Assembly (NCBI GenBank): GCA_036265815.1
Contig: DATAOI010000061.1
Span: 1 to 39,031, forward strand
Origin: Gemmatimonadales bacterium
GTDB taxonomy: Bacteria; Gemmatimonadota; Gemmatimonadetes; Gemmatimonadales; GWC2-71-9
Direction: 5' to 3'
Length of the DNA stretch: 39,031 bases
A program made the translations under genes and the position numbers. Positions 8,531-15,422 of this stretch are shown here, piece after piece. The notes beneath the pieces are model-generated. The model did not search any database, was not told where the DNA came from, and saw only the letters and a program-made list of their open reading frames with translations. How positions within the stretch are numbered: the stretch's first letter is position 1; every line of letters begins with the position of its first letter.

Positions 8531-9005
8531 GATCCGTCGTAAGTCCTCTCCTCGTCGTTGCGGCCTACCTGGCGGGAATGAACCTCTTCTTCCTGCCCGC
8601 TCAGGCCAGGGTGATGCACGGGCTCACTGCCGTGGACGTGCTCGTGATGGTCGCCCTGATCGGTCCGTTCGTCGCGCTCAGATGGCGCTCGCCCTTTCCT
8701 CTACGAGCAACACGCATCGCATGGGCCTCTGCGCGATCATGTCTGTCGAGATCGTCCTCTTCACCGTCGTGACGTTCGCGCCGACGGGAGGGCACCCGTC
8801 TTTCGAGGCCCTGGGGCTGGTGTGGACGGGTGTGCTCAAGGTCGTCCTCGCCCCGGCAGCCGTGATCGCGCTCGCGAACGGCGAGAAGATCTCCCGCATA
8901 GTCCTCGGCGTCACCTGTGTCGTCTGCGAGAGCGTCTATACGCTGATCTATCCGGGGCATCCATTTCTCTGGCTGCTGCTTCGCCGTGGGAGCGGCGCTT
9001 CCTGA
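8527..9005 (+). pseudogene. Small integral membrane protein, frameshifted
   Basis: The N-terminal half is read from ATG 8527 (SPLLVVAAYLAGMNLFFLPA, VDVLVMVALIGPFVALRWRS). The C-terminal half is read in another frame from about 8700 (AIMSVEIVLFTVVTFAPTGG, LVWTGVLKVVLAPAAVIALA, ISRIVLGVTCVVCESVYTLI). Joined, they give a ~160-residue protein with four to five membrane helices. The switch lies near the GCCCTTTCCT run at 8691-8700 and corresponds to one lost base. This may be a sequencing or assembly indel or a true pseudogene. A second possibility is two separate proteins, the latter starting at the ATG of MGLCAIMS. Function unknown. Confidence 0.6.
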
Positions 9006-9040
9006 CGTCCGCTCCACAGTCGGCAGGCCTGATCGTCTGA

Positions 9041-10075
9041 TCAAAGCGGTGTAGAGCCGAACCGCCTGCACTCCCGCGCCGGCCGCGCCCTCGCCAGCCC
9101 GAGCAGTCCATCCCAGGCCTCGCGAATATCGGCCCGCTGCCACGTGTCCTCGTCGTATCGCCAATTGAGGAACGCACAGCTCGCCGGATGAGTCACCGCC
9201 AGCGTGCCGAACCGCACCAGGTCCGCCGCCGGGCACGCGCCGGTGTCGTTGCCATAGCAGTTCTCCACGTTGACTCCCATCACCACCTTGAGTCCGAGAC
9301 TGGTGGCGAGGCTCGCCGCCTTGTCGTAGTACGCCTGGGGGTCGCCCTTCCGGGTGTGGTACTGGGCCCAGGTGTAGTCCAGCAACGGGGCGAGCGACGG
9401 GTAGGCCGCGACCCAGTCGGGCGTCACCCGGACGCCGAGCGGAACGCCGGGGAGCTTCTTCCGGGCGTACGCGGCCCAGGCGGCGATCTGCGACTGCCTG
9501 ATCGGCGTCCCGCCCCAGCAATCGGTGCAGCCGTAGTCGTCCGCCAGGTTGAAGCCGAGGAAGGTCGCCCGGTACTTCCGGAGCGTGTCCGCGGGGAGCA
9601 CCGCGGCGTAGCGGTCGGTGAGCCGCTTGGCGCTGTCCAGCGAGAAGACGCCCACGGTCAGGCCGTTGGTGGTGAGGAAGCGCCGGGGCGGCACCAGTAC
9701 CAGCCGGAGCCCGCACCGGTCCGCGAGCTGGATGCGGGCCAGAACCGCGCGCGGCTCGAGCGGCTGCATCGCCGCCGAGGTGAGGCCGCCGCAATAGAAG
9801 TCGGCGGGCCAGGCGCTCAGGCCGGCCGCCAACCCGGCGAGGGCGGCGCGGGCCACGCGAATGCTGTCCACCACGCGCGCGCTATCGAGGCCGCGTGAGG
9901 TGTCGTACACGGTGCGTGGGATCAGGGTCAGTGTCGGGGTGTAATCGGTGTGGCCGTATATGGTGGTGTCGGCGCTGGCGAGCACCCAGGAGATGGTGCT
10001 TGCGGTCTGGGCCGCGCCCGCCGCGGGGCCGATGAGACCGAGCAGCAGAGGCAGGGCGGCGCGTGGGCGGGACAT
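9041..10075 (-). CDS. Secreted protein of unknown function, possibly TIM-barrel hydrolase-like
   Basis: A 344-residue protein with a signal peptide (PRAALPLLLGLIGPAAGAAQ, cleavage probably after AGA). Parts read like successive beta/alpha units of a barrel: CGLRLVLVPPRR, YRATFLGFNLADDYGC, GVPLGVRVTPDWVAAYPSLA, DYTWAQYHTRKGDPQAYYDK, GLKVVMGVNVENCYGN, CAFLNWRYDEDTW. The LGFNLADDY and YTWAQYH segments carry acidic and aromatic residues of the kind seen in glycoside-hydrolase-like sites. Several Cys (YCGG, DDYGCTDCWGG, ENC, GACP) suggest disulfides outside the cytoplasm. I cannot assign a family. The 11-bp tandem repeat just upstream may be its operator. Confidence 0.65.
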   Translation of the reverse strand: MSRPRAALPLLLGLIGPAAGAAQTASTISWVLASADTTIYGHTDYTPTLTLIPRTVYDTSRGLDSARVVDSIRVARAALAGLAAGLSAWPADFYCGGLTSAAMQPLEPRAVLARIQLADRCGLRLVLVPPRRFLTTNGLTVGVFSLDSAKRLTDRYAAVLPADTLRKYRATFLGFNLADDYGCTDCWGGTPIRQSQIAAWAAYARKKLPGVPLGVRVTPDWVAAYPSLAPLLDYTWAQYHTRKGDPQAYYDKAASLATSLGLKVVMGVNVENCYGNDTGACPAADLVRFGTLAVTHPASCAFLNWRYDEDTWQRADIREAWDGLLGLARARPARECRRFGSTPL

Positions 10076-10795
10076 GTCTCAAGCCTCCGCAGGTGGAGAG
10101 TCGGTGACAGCAGGACGATTGTACGACGATTGTACGATGAGGCGGCGAGCTCGATCGCATCGGGCGTGCCACGACCTGCAGCGTGCGGCCGCGGTGTACG
10201 GATTTGTTGGTACGCGCGTGACCGTCCACTTCTGGAAACACTTTTGTGTTCGAGTGTCCTCAAGTGACGGCAGTCGGCCGCTTCGTGCGCGTGGGCGATG
10301 ATGGTCGCGCGCGCGACGGGACCTCGCGCGCGGGCGACGGGGAGGCGAACCGAAGCGACGGGACGACGGGCGGCCGGGAGGAGGGACGGTACGCTCGAAC
10401 GACACGACGGGCGCTACGGGAGGAGGCTCGTGCCACCGCGAACGGGACGCAGGCCAACCAACCTGCTCGGCGGGCGATCCGCCGGAAGACCGGGCCGACG
10501 GGCAGCGTCTCGCGCGCAGCCGACGGCGACCCGCGCGGGTTCGCCGCTTTCATTAGACGGCGCGACAGCTTCGCGCGCGCGACCGACGGAGGTGCGGGCG
10601 AAAAATCTGCGACTCGGGCCAACGCGCAGGAGGCACGGGCGCGCCGGCAGATGGTGCGGGCGCGCGGGGAAAGTCATGGGCGCGGCGGGCGGGTTCGCGC
10701 GCGCAGTCGCCAGGGTCGCGGTCCGCGCAGCAGCGTCGCGCGCAGCACGGCGGAGTCGCGCGCGCGACGGCACGTCCGCCGTCATCGCGCAATCA
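10076..10795. other. Intergenic CpG-rich tract with no convincing gene
   Basis: From about 10270 to 10795 the DNA is dominated by CGCGCG, GACGGG and GGGCG words. Open frames run through it on both strands, but their translations are almost only Arg, Ala, Gly, Pro, Thr and Ser (for example RARATGRRTEATGRRAAGRR), which is the signature of stop-poor GC-rich DNA, not of protein selection. The left 200 bp contains the tandem repeat and ordinary promoter-like sequence for the minus-strand secreted protein. Confidence 0.5.
10115..10136. repeat. 11-bp tandem repeat, possible operator
   Basis: ACGATTGTACG is repeated twice head to tail and followed by ATGA. It lies 40-61 bp upstream of the minus-strand start at 10075, where a regulator of the secreted-protein gene could bind. 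TGTACG/CGTACA-type half-sites give it partial dyad character. No regulator gene is adjacent. Confidence 0.4.
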
Positions 10796-11173
10796 ATGGC
10801 ACGCTCCTCGCCTCCCGCCCCGATGGCGGCGGAGGCAGCGAATCAGAAGGAGGTGCTGATCAAGCATGGCCTGGTGGAGACGGTGCTCGACAGCCTCAAC
10901 GAGGTGCTCGACCAGTTCGACGTGGCGGTGGAGCACGGCTCGGCGGGGCGCCAGGCGCACGTCGGGGCCAGCGCGCAGCTCTCGGCGGTCGCGGACGAGG
11001 TCGTCCAGATCGTGAGCGTGATGGACGGGCTCAACAGGTATCGGTTCTTGAAGGACCTGGAGCTGCTGTCGGCATGGGAGAGCGCCAGCAACGTTGTGGC
11101 AACGCCGAAGGCGGCGAAGGGGGATCCGCAGACGCCGGGTGGGGCTAGTGGGGAGGTCCGACCGGCGGCGTGA
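10796..11173 (+). CDS. Alpha-helical hypothetical protein
   Basis: A 125-residue protein whose central part is clearly protein-like: KEVLIKHGLVETVLDSLNEV, LDQFDVAVEHG, VADEVVQIVSVMDGLNRYRF, ELLSAWESASNVV. Pattern and charge suggest three or four amphipathic helices. The start ATG at 10796 gives a short Ala/Pro leader; an internal ATG at 10823 is an alternative. The much longer open frame upstream is low-complexity Arg-rich translation of the CpG tract and was not included. No family or function recognised. Confidence 0.6.
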   Translation: MARSSPPAPMAAEAANQKEVLIKHGLVETVLDSLNEVLDQFDVAVEHGSAGRQAHVGASAQLSAVADEVVQIVSVMDGLNRYRFLKDLELLSAWESASNVVATPKAAKGDPQTPGGASGEVRPAA

Positions 11174-11677
11174 TGGAGGTCGGTTTGGTGGAGGTCCGGG
11201 AGGATGAGCTGCCGTCGAGCGTCTGATGCTCGGCGGCAGTTCGCTTTCTCTGGGCGACGCGCGGCGGCTTCCGGCGGCAATGTCGCAATCGGTGTGGCGC
11301 CCGGGGCAGTACGACAGATAGTCAGGTGCCCTGTCGCAGAATCGCGAATGCAACGCGACTTTGCGACAGAGGACGAAGGGGACTCGTCAACGATCATCAT
11401 GCGGTCCTCTCGACGCGTGCGGTAGTGGGGTACATTTTGGTCGTACGGGGGCACCGCTTCCGTTTCGCGCTGATGTGAAGTGCCGCTGCGTCTGAGTTCC
11501 CGGAATTCACGCGCAGTCGGATTTAGGCCGCGAGGGCCACAACGTCGTTCTGGCAGGAGTTGTCACGCAGCCGGCTCAAATGGGGTCCGAATGGAGGTGG
11601 GCTTGTTGGGAAGGGGCTTCTGGCTGGGGGTTGGTGGATTTGGGGTGGCTGTCTCCATTTGAGGCGTGGAGGAGCAC
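11174..11677. other. Intergenic region, 500 bp, left flank of cassette array
   Basis: No convincing gene is seen. It contains a long imperfect hairpin (11332-11368) and, at about 11507-11531, a sequence resembling the right end of the array's attC sites (GCGCAGTCG, then TTTAGGCCGC, against GCGCAAGTCG and TTAGGCCGC in attC6 and attC8). This may mark the upstream end of the first cassette. No integron integrase gene and no recognisable attI site is present here. Confidence 0.45.
11332..11368. repeat. Imperfect inverted repeat, 15-bp arms
   Basis: The left arm TGTCGCAGAATCGCG (11332-11346) pairs with CGCGACTTTGCGACA (11354-11368) at 13 of 15 positions around a 7-nt loop AATGCAA. There is no T tract, so it is not a standard terminator. 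The left heptamer TGTCGCA also occurs at 11281. It could be an operator, a repetitive extragenic palindrome or an element end. Confidence 0.5.
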
Positions 11678-12147
11678 ATGAGAATACTGCTGGGGTGCCT
11701 GTGCCTCGTGACGATCATTGGGTGTGGCGACGAGCTCGTCGCACCGGGGATTCAGCCTCTCGTCGGACAGTGGCAGGCTCCGACCGAGCCGCTGCAGCCT
11801 CGCGGGTCTCTGGATCGACTCCTCGTGATCACTACGGATGGCCGGAGCGAGAGCCACGTCATTGACCGAGGCCTCTATGAGGGCCAGGCTCCGGGTGACC
11901 TGGCCGCTGAGATCGTGCTGTACGGCCGGATCCAGGTCCGGGGCAGCTACTTCACCGTGCTCCCGGATTCGGAGGTGACTCACGACCTGTTCTACAGCCC
12001 TCATCGCTCGGTCCAGCGGGAGTTTTGGGCTGGCCCCGAGATAGTACGCGGTTCGAGATTCGGGGGAACGAGCTCGAGCTCCAGTTTTATACCTATCCCG
12101 CGGACGCGCCAGAGCTGACCAAGCGCACCTTCACTCGGGTCCAGTAA
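11678..12147 (+). pseudogene. Lipoprotein cassette gene, frameshifted
   Basis: Begins MRILLGCLCLVTIIGCGDEL, a lipoprotein signal with lipobox IIGC. The body reads QPLVGQWQAPTEPL, LLVITTDGRSESHVID, AAEIVLYGRIQVRGSYFTVL, like a small beta-rich lipocalin-type fold. The original frame ends in a Ser-rich tail. The next frame from about 12024 gives a natural C-terminus, RFEIRGNELELQFYTYPADA then KRTFTRVQ and TAA at 12147. The switch falls at the TTTTGGG run 12023-12029 and corresponds to one missing base. The corrected stop is 17 bp before attC1, as expected of the first visible cassette. An assembly indel is as likely as real decay. Confidence 0.6.
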
Positions 12148-12164
12148 GTTGGTCGCGGGGAGAC

Positions 12165-12300
12165 GCCTAACAAGCGCATGCAGCTGACACGCGCGTCTGG
12201 ACGGAACACCGGTGCATGCATGGCGCGGATGGCGATGAAGGGAGCGTAGGTTAGCGCAGAACGAGCGAGGCGCTTGCAGCTGATGCGCATGTCGTTACGC
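12165..12300 (+). repeat. attC1 recombination site of the cassette array
   Basis: 136 bp. R'' is GCCTAAC (12165-12171); R' is GTTACGC (12294-12300), one base off GTTRRRY. Between them AGCGCATGCAGCTGAC on the left pairs with TTGCAGCTGATGCGC on the right, the imperfect inverted repeats that fold the bottom strand into the integrase substrate. It follows the lipoprotein cassette. Confidence 0.9.
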
Positions 12301-12310
12301 AGCTCCGCAC

Positions 12311-12720
12311 ATGAGCGAACATCTGAAAACCCCAGATGAGTTCTTCAGCGGTCGTATTACGGCCGCCAGGGACCTGAACGAGCTCGCGGCAGTGTTGGAG
12401 CAGCTTCTTTCGGCGGACTTGGCTGTCTGGGAAGACGGCAGCCTCTACAACATCAAGAAGCTGGTGGCGCAGGTTGACGGACTGCGAATCGAGATCTATG
12501 CGGACGAGCATCCTCCGCCACACTTTCACGGGAAGGCGCCTGGATCGAGGCGACGTTCGACATCCTGAACTGTGAGTTGTTGCGCGGGACTATTCCCGGC
12601 AGGGATCGCCGGCTCGTCGAGTGGTGGCACAGACGGGGGCGTTCATTGCTGATCAGGACTTGGAACCAGATGCGCCCGACGGATTGTCCAGTCGGGCCGA
12701 TCGACGAGGAAGCTGCTTAG
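12311..12720 (+). pseudogene. DUF4160 family protein, frameshifted cassette gene
   Basis: The N-terminal part ends in IEIYADEHPPPHFHG, the diagnostic DUF4160 motif. The continuation is in another frame from about 12546: GAWIEATFDILNCELLRG, RDRRLVEWWHRRG, stop TAG at 12720. This matches the rest of the DUF4160 domain (FDI...GE.L.G.LP...LV.EW...). The shift lies in the GGGAAGGC run near 12540 and has the same sense as the neighbouring lipoprotein frameshift. DUF4160 proteins are small soluble proteins often found with DUF2442 partners and in toxin-antitoxin-like settings; no partner is seen here. The gene lies between attC1 and attC2, eleven bases before attC2. Confidence 0.75.
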
Positions 12721-12731
12721 CGGCCGGAGCT

Positions 12732-12873
12732 GCCTAACCCGCAAGTGCAGCCGGCGGGCCGGGCGGGCCGGCGTTCCATGCGGGCGCAGCCCTCCCAATG
12801 GCCAGGAAACGGAAGCGTTGCTTCGTGCGGGCGCGAAGATGATCGCCTGCAGCTGATTTGCCATTCGTTAGAC
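12732..12873 (+). repeat. attC2 recombination site
   Basis: 142 bp, R'' GCCTAAC (12732-12738) to R' GTTAGAC (12867-12873). It shares the CCGCAAGTGCAGCC left arm and GCCTGCAGCTGATTTGC right arm with the other sites. It ends the DUF4160 cassette. Confidence 0.9.
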
Positions 12874-12894
12874 GGACGCGACAAGGATTGTGGC

Positions 12895-13464
12895 ATGGCC
12901 CGAGACGATCTCTATACGCTGCCCGCGGGTTTGCCGGTGCCGGTCGACGATGGGGCCGCCGCTCATCTCTCCGGTCAGCAGCTACCGCCGATTGCGCTGC
13001 CATCGACGGCTGGTCAGCTGGTCCAGCTGAACGCGCTTGGTCCAGGTTGGACGGTGCTGTACTGCTATCCCCGCACGGGGCGGCCCGATGAGCCCGGGCC
13101 GCCGGCATGGGACGCCATTCCGGGAGCGCGGGGCTGCACGCCTCAGGCCTGCAGCTACCGGGACCACCATGCCGAGTTGCACGCCCTGGGGGCTCAGGTG
13201 TTTGGGCTCAGCACGCAAACGACGACGTATCAGCACGAAATGACGGACCGGCTGCATCTCCCTTACGAAGTGCTGAGCGACGCCGAGTTCCAGCTGACCG
13301 AGGCGCTGGCCTTGCCGACGTTCGAGGCGGGCGGGATGCGATTGCTTAAGCGCCTGACGTTGCTGATTCACTCGGGGCGCATTGAGGCCTGCTTCTATCC
13401 GGTATTCCCGCCGGACGCCGACGCCGAGCACGTGCTCGGGTGGCTCCGCGAGCGCGCCGTCTAA
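12895..13464 (+). CDS. PrxQ/BCP-like peroxiredoxin (cassette gene)
   Basis: A 189-residue thioredoxin-fold protein of the AhpC/TSA superfamily, expected to reduce hydroperoxides in the cytoplasm. GWTVLYCYPRTGRP is the strand leading to the active site, and GARGCTPQACSYRDH carries Cys81 and Cys86, spaced like the peroxidatic and resolving Cys of PrxQ (GCTxxAC.FRD). QVFGLSTQTTTYQHEMTDRL and LPYEVLSDAEFQLTEAL follow the family pattern. The usual PKxxTPG is expanded to PRTGRPDEPGP...IPGARG, so the loop before the Cys is longer than normal. The start is ATG 12895 after an AAGGA. The stop TAA lies inside the R'' box of attC3. No promoter is visible, so expression would depend on read-through or a distant promoter. 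Confidence 0.85.
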   Translation: MARDDLYTLPAGLPVPVDDGAAAHLSGQQLPPIALPSTAGQLVQLNALGPGWTVLYCYPRTGRPDEPGPPAWDAIPGARGCTPQACSYRDHHAELHALGAQVFGLSTQTTTYQHEMTDRLHLPYEVLSDAEFQLTEALALPTFEAGGMRLLKRLTLLIHSGRIEACFYPVFPPDADAEHVLGWLRERAV

Positions 13465-13597
13465 CCCGCGCATGCAGCCGACAGGCCGGGCGGGCGCTGG
13501 GCTTCACTCGGGCGGCAGGTCCCCAGAGCGCGCTGTGGAACGTAGGTTGGCGCGAGCGCGGGCTTGAGGGACTGCAGCTGATGCGCATGTCATAGGC
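13459..13597 (+). repeat. attC3 recombination site, degenerate right core
   Basis: R'' is GTCTAAC (13459-13465), overlapping the peroxiredoxin stop codon. The arms CGCGCATGCAGCCGACAGG and CTGCAGCTGATGCGCATG are intact, but R' reads GTCATAGGC instead of GTCGTTAGGC. This may block recombination at this boundary and freeze the peroxiredoxin and FAD-enzyme cassettes together. Confidence 0.8.
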
Positions 13598-13683
13598 AGA
13601 CGCATAAATCAGGCTGCTTAGGTCATGTCGAACACAGTGCCGGAGCGGTCGGTACGCTGTGGCAGCCCGGAAAGGAGCCCACG

Positions 13684-15159
13684 ATGCCCAGACCCATGAG
13701 TCGCCGGGACTTCGTGAAGCTTGCAAGTTGCACCGGAGTCACGATCTCGATCGGTGGGCTCAGCCCTCTTGGTTGTACTCGGCGCCGCCCCGCTGTTACT
13801 GCGCTTCGCAGCATGGACGTGGTTTCCGATGGAGCGATCCGAGACTTTGCCGCCAGTCTGCAGGGAGCGCTGGTTCGACCCTCCGATCCCGGGTACGAAT
13901 CAGCTCGGCGGATTTGGAACGCCCGCTTCGACCGACGGCCGGGTCTGATCGTCCGATGCGCCGATGCTGCCGATGTCAAACACGCAGTGGATTTTGCCCG
14001 GGCCGAAAACGTCCTGGTCGCCATACGCGGAGGCGGCCACAGCTTCGCAGGGCACTCGACCTGCGATGGTGGGCTCGTCATCGATCTATCGGGCCTGAAG
14101 GCCCTTCAGGTCGACCGGAACAAAAGAATCGTCGATCTGGGGCCGGGATTGGTCACCGCGGAGGTCGATACCGCCACCAAGGCGGCGGATCTGGCCGTTG
14201 TGCTCGGCGGCTGCGGCTCGGTCGGAATCGGAGGCTTCACGCTCGGTGGCGGGGAGGGTGCACTCAGCGGCAAGTACGGGTTGAGCTGCGACAACCTTCT
14301 TTCGGCTCACATCGTGCTCGCTGACGGGCGACTCGTGACGGCGTCTGCAGACCAGAATCCCGATCTCTTTTGGGCGCTTCGCGGCGGCGGTGGAAACTTT
14401 GGTGTGGTCACCTCGTTTCGCTTACGCGCGCACCCGGTCACCGAGGTTGTAGCGGGCCGGCTGGTCTATGAGTTGAGCAAGGCGCCGACCGTCCTGCGTG
14501 CCTATCGAAGTTTTGCCCCCTCTGCACCCGACGAGGTAACGTGCGGTCTCACGTTCACCGGCGTCGACCGCACGCCAGCGCTCGTTCTCGATTTGGTCTA
14601 TATCGGCAACGCCGTTTCGGCCGCCCCGATGCTTCACACCGTGCGTAGCTTTGCGAAGCCGCAAGCCGACAGCGTCGCACCGGTCCAGTACCATCAGTAC
14701 CGTCTCAGAAACCCGGGTCCGCCTGCCGGCTTCCCGAGCACAGCGCGGGGCGGGTTTGTCTCCGACCTGCCGGATGAACTGATCGAAGCCGTTACGAGCC
14801 TGGCCGCCGATGTTCCACCTGCCGCGGAGTTCGAGATGAATCACCTGCATGGCGCCGTCAGCCGCACGCCGCTCACGGCTGCGGCATTCCCGCTCCGAAA
14901 GCCGGGCTTCGATTGCTTCGCCATCGCGGGTTGGCCTGTGCCCGAGCTCCACGACGCGGCAGTCAGTTGGGTGCGGCGCCTCTATGATACCTTGCGCCCA
15001 TATGCCAGCGGCGCATACATAAACGTTCTCAACGAGGACGAAGAAGACCGTGTGATGGCGGCGTACGGGCCGCAGTACGCGCGCCTCGCGGCGCTCAAGA
15101 AGCAATATGACCCGGGCAATCTCTTTCGGCTCAATCCCAACATTCTGCCGGGGGGTTGA
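13684..15159 (+). CDS. FAD-linked oxidoreductase of the berberine-bridge/hexose oxidase type, Tat signal (cassette gene)
   Basis: A 491-residue protein. SRRDFVKLASCTGV near the N-terminus is a twin-arginine signal, followed by a hydrophobic stretch and GLSPLGC, so it is probably exported folded and perhaps lipid-anchored. Residues ~65-240 are a PCMH-type FAD domain: AIRGGGHSFAGHS with His119, GGCGSVGIGGFTLGGGEG with Cys177, and NPDLFWALRGGGGNFGVVTS. His and Cys at these places form the two covalent bonds to FAD in bicovalent members. The C-terminus ends YDPGNLFRLNPNI, the BBE-domain signature. Typical substrates are alcohols, sugars or secondary metabolites oxidised with O2; the exact one is unknown. 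The AAAGGAG before ATG 13684 supports the start. Such a large, exported enzyme is unusual cassette cargo. Confidence 0.88.
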   Translation: MPRPMSRRDFVKLASCTGVTISIGGLSPLGCTRRRPAVTALRSMDVVSDGAIRDFAASLQGALVRPSDPGYESARRIWNARFDRRPGLIVRCADAADVKHAVDFARAENVLVAIRGGGHSFAGHSTCDGGLVIDLSGLKALQVDRNKRIVDLGPGLVTAEVDTATKAADLAVVLGGCGSVGIGGFTLGGGEGALSGKYGLSCDNLLSAHIVLADGRLVTASADQNPDLFWALRGGGGNFGVVTSFRLRAHPVTEVVAGRLVYELSKAPTVLRAYRSFAPSAPDEVTCGLTFTGVDRTPALVLDLVYIGNAVSAAPMLHTVRSFAKPQADSVAPVQYHQYRLRNPGPPAGFPSTARGGFVSDLPDELIEAVTSLAADVPPAAEFEMNHLHGAVSRTPLTAAAFPLRKPGFDCFAIAGWPVPELHDAAVSWVRRLYDTLRPYASGAYINVLNEDEEDRVMAAYGPQYARLAALKKQYDPGNLFRLNPNILPGG

Positions 15160-15264
15160 CCGGGCACACTCGATATCCTCCCGGTGTGAGTTCTATCGCA
15201 AACATGGGTGGATGACCCTCGCGAGCTCAACCATGACAGGCGGGAGTTAGGCCTTGCCAGCGCC

Positions 15265-15405
15265 GCCTAACCCGCGCATGCAACCGACGGGCCAGACGTG
15301 TCCTGAGCTCCGCTCGGGCGCTGCGTCCCTTTTAGGATGAAGCGGAGCGAAGGTTTCTGCGAGCACGAGCGTGATTGCCCGCAGCTGATGCGCAAGTCGT
15401 TGGGC
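15265..15405 (+). repeat. attC4 recombination site
   Basis: 141 bp, R'' GCCTAAC (15265-15271) to R' GTTGGGC (15399-15405), with arms CGCGCATGCAACCGAC and CCGCAGCTGATGCGCAAG. An isolated GTTAGGC also occurs 13 bp upstream at 15246-15252 without a matching left arm, perhaps a relic of another site. Confidence 0.9.
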
Positions 15406-15422
15406 AGCGACAACAAGGTTCT

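Noticed and set aside
9188-9898. 236-residue plus-strand open frame
   Set aside because: Antisense of the secreted protein, which has a signal peptide and better protein composition on the minus strand.
10298-10795. N-terminal extension of the helical protein to 291 residues
   Set aside because: The extension is low-complexity Arg-rich translation of the CpG tract; protein-like sequence starts only near 10800.
15225-15252. GCTCAAC...GTTAGGC as a complete attC
   Set aside because: Only 28 bp between the outer ends and no left/right arms; at most an isolated core relic.
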